Shown: positions 7,775 to 16,913, counted from the first letter of the stretch. The stretch: DNA of 64,000 nt from DASUBN01 sp036000105 (GCA_036000105.1 DASYGE010000009.1:1-64000); one strand, 5' to 3'. Notes: generated by a model from the letters alone, not told the origin. A program made the numbers and translations.

Positions 7775-8944
7775 ATGAAACTCGTTAATACAGTGAGACT
7801 CACCGGTGCCATGTTGGCCGGCGCGCTCCTGCCGTTGTTCTCCGCGACCTCGTTCGCGGCTGGACCCACGGCAGCGAACACGTCCATCAGCAACCTGGCC
7901 ACGGTGTCCTACAACGTGGGCGCCATCGCCCAGGCTCCGATCGGTAGCTCGTCTACCGGCAACACCTCAGGTGCAGGCTTGCCGACCACCTTCCTGGTGG
8001 ATGACAAGCTGCTCCTGACCGTGGTCACCAACGACGCGGCCGACGTGGCCGTCACCCCCGGCCAGACCGGTGCCATCTTGGTCTATAAAGTGACCAACAA
8101 CGGCAACGCGACCCAAGGCGTGACCTTCACCACGGTGCACGATACGGGCGTGGCGGGCAGCACCGCTGGTGCTGGCTTCACGGGTACGGACAACTTCACC
8201 CCGACCGCCATCTCGGTGTTTGTGTCGAAAAACAACACCGCGACCTACGTGCCGGCCAATGACACGGCGTCTTCGATCCCGCAGCTCGCTGCGGGCGCGT
8301 CGAACTTCGTGTTCATCGTGTCGAACATCCCGGCCGCGCAGGTGGATACGGATGCGGCGGTACTGGCCCTGGTCGGCCAGGAAGCAGCTTCCGGTGGTAG
8401 CGTTACGTACGGCACTGCGCCGGGCGCCAACATCACCACGGACGATAAGCTGAACGCCTGGACGCCGGGCGCCGTGCAGAACATCTTCGCGGATGCTGCC
8501 GGTACCGACGACATCGCCCTCGACGGCAAGCACTCCAGCCGTGATGTGTACCTGGTGAAGTCAGCCAAGCTGACCATCACCAAGACGTCCTCGGTGGTGA
8601 GCGACCCGACCGGCGATGCGATCCCGCACGCCATCCCGGGCGCTGTGATGAAGTACACGATCACCGTCGCCAACACAGGGACGACTGCCGCTTCCAGCGT
8701 CTCGCTGGCGGACAGCATCAATGCCCAGGTCACGGCGGGGAATCTGGCCTACAAGCCTGCTTCCATCACGATCGCGGACCCGAACGTCAGCGCCGGTGCG
8801 CCCCAGTCCTGTGTGGACGCGGGTTCCACCTTCGGTTCTGACACCTGCAGCTTCACTGCCGGTACGAACACGGTCAATGCCTTGATCAATTCCTTGACCA
8901 ATGGCCAGACCGCGACGGTGACGTTCCAGGTCACGATCCAGTAA
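7775..8944 (+). CDS. secreted DUF11-type protein
   Basis: 389 residues, preceded by a strong AAGGAGG site. The signal peptide is MKLVNTVRLTGAMLAGALLPLFSATSFAA. Early in the mature protein is 'NTSISNLATVSYNVG', the same opening strand motif as in the 5992 product and the giant protein. The C-terminal ~110 residues form a DUF11-like domain ('HAIPGAVMKYTITVANTG', 'VSLADSIN'), closely resembling the last domain of the divergent protein at 2678 ('HAIPGAMVLYTLTMQNTG'). It ends TVTFQVTIQ. The strong RBS and private structured leader suggest it is the most abundantly translated subunit. Structural surface role inferred. Confidence 0.8.
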   Translation: MKLVNTVRLTGAMLAGALLPLFSATSFAAGPTAANTSISNLATVSYNVGAIAQAPIGSSSTGNTSGAGLPTTFLVDDKLLLTVVTNDAADVAVTPGQTGAILVYKVTNNGNATQGVTFTTVHDTGVAGSTAGAGFTGTDNFTPTAISVFVSKNNTATYVPANDTASSIPQLAAGASNFVFIVSNIPAAQVDTDAAVLALVGQEAASGGSVTYGTAPGANITTDDKLNAWTPGAVQNIFADAAGTDDIALDGKHSSRDVYLVKSAKLTITKTSSVVSDPTGDAIPHAIPGAVMKYTITVANTGTTAASSVSLADSINAQVTAGNLAYKPASITIADPNVSAGAPQSCVDAGSTFGSDTCSFTAGTNTVNALINSLTNGQTATVTFQVTIQ

Positions 8945-8972
8945 CAGCTAGAAACGAGAGGCTGTACAGATC

Positions 8973-11900
8973 GTGTTTGGAATCCTGAAGAAGGGCTCAG
9001 CGCACACGCGCCCGGATGTGAAGTCCGGGCGCGTGCTCGCGCGTCTGCAGCCCTATATAAGGAGTAAACATGCTACGTGTCTGGACAAGACGTGGCCGGA
9101 AGAAGTGTTGACTTCACCGGCCCGCCTTGCCAAAGCCCCCCGCCGTGTCGGCGGGATCACGGGAGGCTTTAGCAAGGCGTGGGCTCTCGCCCTGACTCTT
9201 GGTCTGATACACATGGGCACGGCGGCGGCAGGGACGCTGCCGGGCACCGTGATCTCGAACATCGCCTCGCTCAGCTACCAGGCTCCGGACGGCAGCACCA
9301 AGACGCAGCAGACCAATAGGGTGGATCTCACCGTGGTAGCCGCGAACCGTACGCCGTCCTCAGTCATCTTCATGGACTATGCGCCGGGTTTGTCCGTCGC
9401 CAGCAGCCTGCTGGCCGGCCCGAGCCTGTGCAGCACCGACGGCGGTGCCACGTTCAACCCGCTGCCGAACCCCGCGGGTCCGGGCGGCACGCTGAACGTG
9501 GCCAACCCGCTGGCTCTCGCGCCCACCTCGATATACAACCAGGGCAATACGCTGTTCATACAGCTCACCGACCACGATCAGAACATGGATCCCGCCAACC
9601 GGGATACGGTCATCGTGACGGTGTCGGTGCCTTCCTTGCATGAGTCGGTGACGCTGAAACTCACCGAGACAGGGGTCAATACCGGCGTGTTCGTGGGCTA
9701 TGTGCCCACCAGCGCGGCGGCTGTGAGCGGTTGCAGCCTGCAGGCGGGTGCCAACACCCTCGTGCAGGTGAACTACACCGATGCGCAGGACTCCAGCGAC
9801 AAGTCGGCGGCGACGGCGTTGGTGGATCCCTACAACGTGGTGTTCGATTCCACCAGCGGCAAGCGCCTGGATGGCGCCAAGCTGACGCTGGTGGATGCCA
9901 CGACCGGGAAACCGGTGCCGGTGCTGGGCAAGGACGGGGTCAGCACCTATCCCTCGACCATCACCAGCGGCACCTCAGTGACAGATTCCTCCGGTGCCAA
10001 GTACGACGTGCCGGCGGGTGGATTCCTGTTCCCCTACGTCAAGACCGGTAACTATCGCCTGCGGGTGACGACGCCCCCGGGCTACCACGCGCCTTCGGTC
10101 GCAAGCGCTGCCAACCTCCAGACCCTGACGGGCGCGCCTTACACGCTACCGTCAGCTTCCTTCGGCGGCAGCCTCGCGCACAGCAAGACAGGCATCCTGC
10201 AGCTAGACGTGCCGGTGGATCCCGTGTCCACCAAGCTCTTACTGCAGAAGACTGTCTCCGCGCCCACGGCCGCGGTCGGCGACATCATCCAGTTCAGCCT
10301 AAACCTGCAGAACACCAGCACTACGCTGGCGGCTAAGGGCGTGAGCATCCTGGACCTGATGCCCCAGGGCTTCCGCTACATGAAGGGTTCGGCGCGGCTC
10401 GGCAGCACGGCGCTCACCGATCTCGTGATCTCGGCCACCGGCCAGCAGCTCACCTTCAACGCCGGCAGCGTCGCCCCGTCGGCCCTTGTGACCCTGACCT
10501 ATGCCGTGGAGATCACCGCGGCCACGCCGCTGACCACGGTGGTGAACGATGCCCAGGCCTTCGAGAACGGCCTCCAGGTCTCCAACCTCGCGACCGCGGA
10601 GGTCAGGGTGCAGAGCGAGTTCCTGCAGAACGTCAACACCCTGATCGGCCGGGTGGTGGTGGGCTGCGATTCCCAGGGCACCCAGGGCGTCGAGAAAGCC
10701 CGCGTGATCATGGAAGACGGCAGCTATGCCGTGACAGACAAGCACGGTGATTACCACTTCCAGGCCATCACCAACGGCACCCATGTGGTGCAGCTCGACC
10801 TGCCCAGCCTGCCCAAGGGCTATGAGCCCATGAGCTGCGAGCAGAACACCCGCTGGGCCGGCCGCGATTACTCGCAGTTTGTGGAAGTCCATGGCGGCGC
10901 CCTGTGGCGCGCTGATTTCCACGTGCGCCCCATCCCCGGCGCCAAGGGAGACCTCAGCCTGCAGCTCACCCAGGCCCCGGCCGCCGACCATGTGCACAAC
11001 ACCGTGCAGCTCGCGGTCTTGGATGTGGCGGTCAGCAACCTCAGCACCACCGTGCTGCTGCCGGCGGGCATGACCTACATGACCGGCACCACCCGGGTAG
11101 ATGGCGTGAAGGTGGACGACCCGCATGATGCGGGTGACGGCATGCTGATCTTCCGCCTCGGCGCCCATGAGGCCGGCTGGAAGGGCGTGCTGGAGTTCGA
11201 TTCCCTGCTGCCGGCCGTACAGGCCGCTTCGGCCCAGGCCAACCGCCAGAAGAAGTCCTTCATCATCGAAGGCTTCCCCTCCGGGAAGGTCGAGATGAAC
11301 GCCCATGACCGGGACGTGATGCAGAAAATCGCGGACCTCATCAAGGCTTCCACCGGCATCAGCATGACCTTCATAGGCTATACCGATGACGTGCAGCTCG
11401 CGCCTGGCTCCAAGTACACCAACAACATGGAGCTGTCCATCGCCCGGGCCCAGGCGGTGGCGGACTTCGTGCAGGCGCATATCGACGTGGATAGCGCCCA
11501 GGTGTTCATCACCGGCCGCGGCAGCAACGAGCCCCTGGCCGCCAACTACAGCGAGGCTGGCCGCGCCAAGAACCGCCGTACCGAGATCGACGCCGAGTAC
11601 GACGCGAAGAGCGAGGATGCGGCCAAGAGCGTGAACAACACCGTGTTCCAGACCCGCGCCCTGGCGAACTTCGATTCACCGACTGCCAAGGGCCAGCACA
11701 CGCCAGCTGCCGCGGTGGTTCTGCACGCGCTACCGGATCCCCAGGCAAAAGCGCAGGAGTTCAGCTTGCAGGACTTCGCTCCCGGCAGCACCAGCTTGAG
11801 CGTCCATGACCAGGACGTGATGCAGCAGATCGCCGGCCTCATCAAGGGCTCGGCCAACGTCAGCCTCACCTTCGTGGGCTATGCGGACAGCCAGCAGATG

Positions 11901-14900
11901 GCGGCCGGCTCCAAGTACGCGAACAATATGGAGCTCTCCATCGCGCGAGCCCAGGCTGCTGCCGATTACGCCCGCGCCCATGTGGACATCGACGGCGCCC
12001 AGGTCTTCATCGTCGGCCGCGGCAGCAACGACGCCGATACCGAGGCCGGCCGCCGCACTGTGGTGCGTGTAGCCTATGACGAAGTCCTGCCGGCTACGAC
12101 GGTGGCAGGCAGCCAGTCGGACGTGCAGCACGCGGCCATCACGGGCCTGTCGCCCGCCGACCAGCCCGAAGCGCAGCAACAGAATGCCGCGGACGTGGCC
12201 GATGATGCCGCTCCTGACGAAGACAAGCTGGCGGACAAGTTCGAAGTGGATCCCAAGTGGCTCGAGACCCAGGCAGACGGCAAGCCCCAGCTCATCTGGC
12301 CGACCCAGGATTACCTCCCGGCCATCCCCGCCATCCATGTGGCAGTGGAGCACGGCGTCACCCAGAAGGTCAGCCTCACCGTGAACGGCGAGCAAGTGTC
12401 CAGCAGCAACTTCCTGAGCCAGCAGAAGAACACCAAGCAGACCGCCGCGGTGAGCGAATGGATCGGCGTGCCCCTCAAGGAAGGCGACAACACCCTGGTG
12501 GCGGTGGTCAAGGAAGGTGACACGGTGGTGCAGAGCCTCGAGCGCCACATCCACTATGCGGGCGCGCCGGTGCGCGTCGAGTTCATGGCCGACAAGTCCA
12601 AGCTCCTGGCCGACGGCCGGGTGAAGCCGGTGTTCGCTGTGCGCTTCTTCGACCGTTGGGGCTATCCGGCCCGCCGCGGCCTCTTGGGTCATTACCAGAT
12701 CAACACGCCGTTCCAGTCCTACCAGAGCGTGGATCAACTGCAGCAGGACCAGCTCTCGGCCCTGGCTCCTCGCGAGCCCACGTTCGTCATCGGCGAGAAC
12801 GGCATCGCTTACATCAAGCTCGCGCCCACCACCTCCACGGGTGTGGTGACGGTGACCGTCCCCCTGCAGCAGGACACCTACGAGCAGCTGCGCGGCTGGA
12901 TGCGCCCGGCAGCCCGCGACTGGATCCTGGTAGGTGTGGCCAGCGGCACCACTGCCTTCGACAAGATCAAGAACAACATGCAGTCCTTGCAGGGCGATGA
13001 CCCCAACAGCGACATCTACCAGGACAGCCGCGTCGCCTTCTATGCCAAGGGCACCATCAAGGGCGACTTCCTGCTGACCACGTCGTATGACTCCGCCAAA
13101 GCCGGCGGCACGGTCAGCAACGGCCTGCAGCAGGCGGTGAACCCCAACACCTACTTCATGCTCTACGGCGACGCCTCGGAGCAGGGCTTCGACGCCTCCA
13201 GTTCCAGCAAGCTGTATATCAAGATCGAGCGCGACCAGTTCTACGCCATGTTCGGTGACTTCAGCACGGGCCTCACGGTGACCGAGCTGTCGCGCTACGA
13301 CCGCCTGTTCACCGGCGTGAAGAGCGCCTACCAGGGCGACAACTTCGGCTATACCGCTTTCGCGGCGCAGAACGACCAGGCCTACGTAAAGGACGAGATC
13401 CAGGGCAACGGCACATCAGGCCTCTACCGCCTGTCGCACCAGCAGCTCCTGATCAACTCCGAACGCGTGAGCATCGAGACCCGCGACCGTTACACCAACG
13501 CGGTGCTCTCGACCCAGCAGCTCAGTGCGTTCGTGGATTACACCATCGATTACTTCGGTGGCAGCATCTTCTTCAAGCAGCCGGTGCCGCCGCGTGACGA
13601 CAACTTCGACCCCGAATACATCGTGGTCGAATACGAAGTCACCACCGGTGTCACCAACTCCATAACGGGCGGCGGCCGGGTCTCGCTGAAGTCCACCGAC
13701 GGCAAGGTGGAAGTGGGGATGACCGGCGTGGACGAAGGCACGGGTGACGGAAACAACAAGCTGACCGGCGTTGATCTGCGCGTGCAGGTGACCCCGAGCA
13801 CCACACTGAAAGCCGAAGTGGCCCATACCAACAACGGCTCCAACGGCGCCGCGAGCACGGTGAGCAACGTCAACGGCGTGAGCGTCACCAGCGGCGGCAG
13901 CAACACCAGCAACGCCAGCGGAAACGCCTTCAGCGTGGACCTGAAGACCCAGAGCCTGACGCTGGAGAACGATATCTACCTGAAGGACGAGGATACGACC
14001 TTCGGTCTCGGCCAGCAGAGCCTGGGCGACAGCGGCATGCGCAGGATGGGCGACGACACCCGTTACCACCTGGACCAGAACTGGAGCATCACCGGCGACT
14101 TTATACGACAGCAGTCGCTCGCTCTGGATACCACCAGCGACGTGGCGAGCAGCGGCCTGCAGTACAAGTTCAACAACAGTGACACCCTAGGTGCCGGCCT
14201 GCAGCACGCCGAGGACAGCTTCTCGAACCTCACCCCCACGGTGCTCGGCGGTACCGCCCAGGGCAACTACAGCACCAACCAGGCCTACGTGAACGGCAGC
14301 TATGGCCTGTTCGATCGCAGCCTGATCCTGCACGGCAACGTCATGCAGAGCGTGAGCGGCGCGGCGGAAGACCCGCAGTATCCGAACCTGGCCACCGTAG
14401 GCGCCGATTACAAGGTGACCCAGAAGACCACCCTGTCCGTGGACGAGCAGTTCGCCTCGGGCGCCCAGCAATCCGACCACAGCACCTCCATCGGCGTGAA
14501 GTCTGAGCCCTGGTCTCACGGCCAGGTGGAGAGTTCCATAGGTGAGGAGGGGACCGAATACGGCCCGCGGCTGTTCTCCACCATGGGCCTCACCCAGGGT
14601 TGGGAAGTGAGCAAGGACTTGAGCCTGCAGGCGGGTTACAACCGCGTGGCCTCCATGCACGAACCGAACTTCCCTGCCGCGGGCACCACCAGCCAGAGCA
14701 CGGCGCCGGCCGTCGGCACCCTGACTTCCGATTTCAACGCGCTGTTCGTGGGCGCGAGCTATCACCAGCAGTCCTGGGCCATGAACGGCCGCTTCGAGAC
14801 CCTGAACTCGGATCAGCAGAGCACCCGCAACCTGTTCGCCGGCTTCTACCGCACGCTATCCCAGGGACAGGCCTTCAGCGCCAGCCTGCAGGCCTTTCAC

Positions 14901-15566
14901 AGCGACTTCCAGGGTTCCGGCACCTCGGACAACATCGATGGTCGCCTGGGTTATGCGTATCGTCCGGATGAGAGCCGCTGGTCGTGGCTGGAGCAGATGG
15001 ACCTGATCTACGCCGACCAACAGGGCCTGCAGTCGCTGCCGCAGTTCGCGAGCAGCACCGGCACCGCCGCCAGCCAGGAATCCGCGTCCACCCTCGCGAA
15101 CAACCCGCAGACCGTGGCCACCTACGGTCTGGACACGCGCAACTGGAAGATCGTCAACAACCTGCAGGGCAACTACACGGTGAACGACCGCTACCAGCTG
15201 TCGCTCTACTACGGCGCCAAGTACGCGCGTTTTGCCTTCGACTCGGGCAGCTACAAGGGCTACACCGATCTCATGGGCGGCGAATTACGTTACGACATCC
15301 GCTCCAAGTGGGACGTGGGCTTCATGGTCAACCGCATGCATTCTTATTCTTCGGGTGTGATCAGCCGCAGCTACGGCATCGAGACCGGCTGGGACGTGGG
15401 CACCAACATGTGGCTGAGCCTGGGTTACAACTTCAGCGGCTTCTATGACCAGGACTTCACCGCGAACCACTACACGGCGAAAGGCGTCTTCATCCGCTTC
15501 CGCTTCAAGTTCGACCAGGACACGGTGAAGAGCATGGCGAGCGCGGGCAAGATCGCGCTGCCGTGA
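8973..15566 (+). CDS. giant outer-membrane protein: DUF11 / SdrD-like / tandem OmpA / beta-barrel
   Basis: The open frame allows 2,197 residues from GTG 8973, but the start is uncertain. A 12-bp hairpin and a good AAGGAG site serving ATG 9070 in another frame lie inside this 5' part. GTG 9105 gives a more normal signal peptide, with the hydrophobic core at residues ~66-86 of the long version. Domains in long-frame numbering: beta-rich N terminus (~88-400), DUF11-like (~430-540), SdrD/carboxypeptidase-regulatory-like beta sandwich (~549-620), OmpA-like module 1 (~772-880), OmpA-like module 2 (~942-1036), Ig-like region (~1195-1310), and a ~870-residue C-terminal barrel of alternating strands ending GVFIRFRFKF. 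The OmpA modules carry 'NNMELSIARAQA', expected to bind peptidoglycan. It is likely the outer-membrane anchor or exporter of the adjacent small DUF11 proteins; that is inference. Confidence 0.85.
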   Translation: MFGILKKGSAHTRPDVKSGRVLARLQPYIRSKHATCLDKTWPEEVLTSPARLAKAPRRVGGITGGFSKAWALALTLGLIHMGTAAAGTLPGTVISNIASLSYQAPDGSTKTQQTNRVDLTVVAANRTPSSVIFMDYAPGLSVASSLLAGPSLCSTDGGATFNPLPNPAGPGGTLNVANPLALAPTSIYNQGNTLFIQLTDHDQNMDPANRDTVIVTVSVPSLHESVTLKLTETGVNTGVFVGYVPTSAAAVSGCSLQAGANTLVQVNYTDAQDSSDKSAATALVDPYNVVFDSTSGKRLDGAKLTLVDATTGKPVPVLGKDGVSTYPSTITSGTSVTDSSGAKYDVPAGGFLFPYVKTGNYRLRVTTPPGYHAPSVASAANLQTLTGAPYTLPSASFGGSLAHSKTGILQLDVPVDPVSTKLLLQKTVSAPTAAVGDIIQFSLNLQNTSTTLAAKGVSILDLMPQGFRYMKGSARLGSTALTDLVISATGQQLTFNAGSVAPSALVTLTYAVEITAATPLTTVVNDAQAFENGLQVSNLATAEVRVQSEFLQNVNTLIGRVVVGCDSQGTQGVEKARVIMEDGSYAVTDKHGDYHFQAITNGTHVVQLDLPSLPKGYEPMSCEQNTRWAGRDYSQFVEVHGGALWRADFHVRPIPGAKGDLSLQLTQAPAADHVHNTVQLAVLDVAVSNLSTTVLLPAGMTYMTGTTRVDGVKVDDPHDAGDGMLIFRLGAHEAGWKGVLEFDSLLPAVQAASAQANRQKKSFIIEGFPSGKVEMNAHDRDVMQKIADLIKASTGISMTFIGYTDDVQLAPGSKYTNNMELSIARAQAVADFVQAHIDVDSAQVFITGRGSNEPLAANYSEAGRAKNRRTEIDAEYDAKSEDAAKSVNNTVFQTRALANFDSPTAKGQHTPAAAVVLHALPDPQAKAQEFSLQDFAPGSTSLSVHDQDVMQQIAGLIKGSANVSLTFVGYADSQQMAAGSKYANNMELSIARAQAAADYARAHVDIDGAQVFIVGRGSNDADTEAGRRTVVRVAYDEVLPATTVAGSQSDVQHAAITGLSPADQPEAQQQNAADVADDAAPDEDKLADKFEVDPKWLETQADGKPQLIWPTQDYLPAIPAIHVAVEHGVTQKVSLTVNGEQVSSSNFLSQQKNTKQTAAVSEWIGVPLKEGDNTLVAVVKEGDTVVQSLERHIHYAGAPVRVEFMADKSKLLADGRVKPVFAVRFFDRWGYPARRGLLGHYQINTPFQSYQSVDQLQQDQLSALAPREPTFVIGENGIAYIKLAPTTSTGVVTVTVPLQQDTYEQLRGWMRPAARDWILVGVASGTTAFDKIKNNMQSLQGDDPNSDIYQDSRVAFYAKGTIKGDFLLTTSYDSAKAGGTVSNGLQQAVNPNTYFMLYGDASEQGFDASSSSKLYIKIERDQFYAMFGDFSTGLTVTELSRYDRLFTGVKSAYQGDNFGYTAFAAQNDQAYVKDEIQGNGTSGLYRLSHQQLLINSERVSIETRDRYTNAVLSTQQLSAFVDYTIDYFGGSIFFKQPVPPRDDNFDPEYIVVEYEVTTGVTNSITGGGRVSLKSTDGKVEVGMTGVDEGTGDGNNKLTGVDLRVQVTPSTTLKAEVAHTNNGSNGAASTVSNVNGVSVTSGGSNTSNASGNAFSVDLKTQSLTLENDIYLKDEDTTFGLGQQSLGDSGMRRMGDDTRYHLDQNWSITGDFIRQQSLALDTTSDVASSGLQYKFNNSDTLGAGLQHAEDSFSNLTPTVLGGTAQGNYSTNQAYVNGSYGLFDRSLILHGNVMQSVSGAAEDPQYPNLATVGADYKVTQKTTLSVDEQFASGAQQSDHSTSIGVKSEPWSHGQVESSIGEEGTEYGPRLFSTMGLTQGWEVSKDLSLQAGYNRVASMHEPNFPAAGTTSQSTAPAVGTLTSDFNALFVGASYHQQSWAMNGRFETLNSDQQSTRNLFAGFYRTLSQGQAFSASLQAFHSDFQGSGTSDNIDGRLGYAYRPDESRWSWLEQMDLIYADQQGLQSLPQFASSTGTAASQESASTLANNPQTVATYGLDTRNWKIVNNLQGNYTVNDRYQLSLYYGAKYARFAFDSGSYKGYTDLMGGELRYDIRSKWDVGFMVNRMHSYSSGVISRSYGIETGWDVGTNMWLSLGYNFSGFYDQDFTANHYTAKGVFIRFRFKFDQDTVKSMASAGKIALP
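9005..9035 (+). other. 12-bp perfect hairpin upstream of giant OMP
   Basis: CACGCGCCCGGA (9005-9016) pairs perfectly with TCCGGGCGCGTG (9024-9035) around a 7-nt loop. No T tract follows. It lies 60 bp after the 7775 gene and 26 bp before the AAGGAG site at ~9060, in the place of a normal intergenic mRNA structure. This argues that the open frame from 8973 is not translated here. Confidence 0.65.
9070..9111 (+). CDS. 13-codon leader ORF, or displaced true start of the giant OMP
   Basis: ATG 9070 has an excellent AAGGAG site 7 nt upstream and encodes MLRVWTRRGRKKC, then TGA (9109-9111). Its basic N-terminal peptide looks like a signal-peptide n-region. The stop overlaps alternative start codons of the giant protein's frame: GTG 9105 lies just inside, and TTG 9108 forms TTGA. 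Either it is a leader peptide coupling translation, or a one-base indel near 9100-9110 separates the true start from its gene. An imperfect 15-bp inverted repeat (9123-9137 with 9165-9179) lies immediately downstream. Confidence 0.4.
   Translation: MLRVWTRRGRKKC
11304..12029 (+). repeat. tandem intragenic duplication of an OmpA-like module
   Basis: Two 225-nt segments, 11304-11528 and 11805-12029, align without gaps at an offset of 501 nt. They encode 'DRDVMQKIADLIKASTGISM' and 'DQDVMQQIAGLIKGSANVSL', and share 'NNMELSIARAQA' and 'GRGSN'. This is an internal duplication of one OmpA-like domain within the giant protein. After the first copy the NRR motif of OmpA-like domains is kept; in the second copy it is changed to GRRTV. 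Confidence 0.85.
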
Positions 15567-15641
15567 GGCGGGGGGTGAGACAGGATCAGGTTTTGTGTGA
15601 CCTTGGTGGCACGCGGATGGGCTCTCCGGGGTGGGCACAGC

Positions 15642-15671
15642 GGGGATCGATGGCCGACACCATCGATCCCC
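15642..15671 (+). other. 12-bp perfect hairpin after giant OMP gene
   Basis: GGGGATCGATGG (15642-15653) pairs with CCATCGATCCCC (15660-15671) around a 6-nt loop, followed by GCAATTTCTTC. The T content is weak, so it may be an imperfect terminator or a 3'-end stabiliser between the giant gene and the next ORF. Confidence 0.65.
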
Positions 15672-15714
15672 GCAATTTCTTCGATACCAGGACGATTTTC
15701 AACGAGGGCAGGAT

Positions 15715-16830
15715 ATGAGTTTGATAAACACGACAGTTCGCGGACGTATGAAGCAGGCCCCGGCCAGATCCGGTGGTTCGCGCGGCGGGAAAACCGCTTC
15801 CAGCGCCACGACAGCCATCAACACCAAAGCCGCCCCCAGTGTGCAGGGCCAGAAACGGCGTATCGCGGCGATCCTGATCCTCATCCTGCTGCTCATGCTC
15901 GGCTGCTTCTGGCTCGGCAGGGCGACCTTCGAGGCGCCTGCACCCATCGCGCAACCCGTAGTGCCTGTGGTACCGCCGCCGATCGTCACCACGCCAGCGC
16001 CGGCTAAGGCCACAGTGTCTGCGGCACCCGCCGCCATCGAGGTGGCGAGACCCCCTGTGACGGCGCCAGCGGGCATCACCGTGGCCGCCGGTGTCCCGGC
16101 CATGCGCTCCGGACCTGATACCACGCTCCTGGAAGTGAGTGTGGGTACCACCAAACGCGGCGGCATGACCCTGGTATTCAATCATCCCGTGAGCTGGACG
16201 GTGAAAACATCGGCCGACGATGGCCATGCTGAACTCGATGTGGAAGGGGTTCGCGCCCTCGGCACCTTCCCCCGCAACCTGCCCATGCCTCCCGGCGTGA
16301 CGGTGATACATGCAGGGATATCTCTCCCGGATACCCTCAACCTCAAGTTCAACCTGCGCCCCGGCATCCAGGCCTACACCTCACCCCAGAGTGGCCCGGC
16401 GAGCGCTTTGAACATCTACTTCCGCACGCCCATCGAGCAGGCGGCGGCAGGGGACACCATGCAGAACCCGGAGGCGGGGGTTCCCGCCGGCGGCTGCGGC
16501 GGCACCAACCCGGCGACCGCCAAGGCGGTGACACTCCTGCAGCGGTCTCTGGTCAAAAACCCCGCTTATACGGATGTGCGGGAAGCCTTGGCCCTGCTGG
16601 AGACCTGCAGCGGCGACGGCGCCCAAGCGGAACAGCTCATGGCTGAAGGCCTGGATATCTCAGCTGCCAACGGCGTGCATATCGTCGTGGTGGATGCGGC
16701 TTTGCTCTATGCGCGTGGTGAATCGACCGATGCCGTGCAGACTCTCAAGAGCGACGCGCCGGCCAATGGCAACGACGCCGGTTATGCAGAGCTGCTGGCG
16801 GATCTCGAGGCCGCAAGCAAACACCCTTGA
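15715..16830 (+). CDS. single-pass inner-membrane protein with periplasmic beta domain and TPR
   Basis: 371 residues from ATG 15715, the first start after the 15642-15671 hairpin, with a GAGGG/AGGA-type RBS. A basic cytoplasmic tail of ~48 residues precedes one TM helix (IAAILILILLLMLGCFWLG). A Pro/Ala-rich linker follows, then a beta domain (~140-245, 'LLEVSVGTTKRGGMTLVFNH' onward) and C-terminal TPR-like helices with the pair CGG...C. This layout recalls MshN-type and AMIN-domain envelope proteins; the match is by architecture only. Its position directly after the giant outer-membrane protein suggests it is an inner-membrane partner of the same surface system. Confidence 0.65.
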   Translation: MSLINTTVRGRMKQAPARSGGSRGGKTASSATTAINTKAAPSVQGQKRRIAAILILILLLMLGCFWLGRATFEAPAPIAQPVVPVVPPPIVTTPAPAKATVSAAPAAIEVARPPVTAPAGITVAAGVPAMRSGPDTTLLEVSVGTTKRGGMTLVFNHPVSWTVKTSADDGHAELDVEGVRALGTFPRNLPMPPGVTVIHAGISLPDTLNLKFNLRPGIQAYTSPQSGPASALNIYFRTPIEQAAAGDTMQNPEAGVPAGGCGGTNPATAKAVTLLQRSLVKNPAYTDVREALALLETCSGDGAQAEQLMAEGLDISAANGVHIVVVDAALLYARGESTDAVQTLKSDAPANGNDAGYAELLADLEAASKHP

Positions 16831-16913
16831 GGCAGGCTAAGCCCTGCGTGGGTGCGCATGTTATATGTCGCATGACCTGAGATCGGTGCGTTGATACACA
16901 GCGACCGGTTTGC

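Noticed and set aside
10299..12737. Long minus-strand frames inside the giant protein gene
   Set aside because: They are shadows of the coding frame; the plus-strand frame has clear OmpA-like domains.
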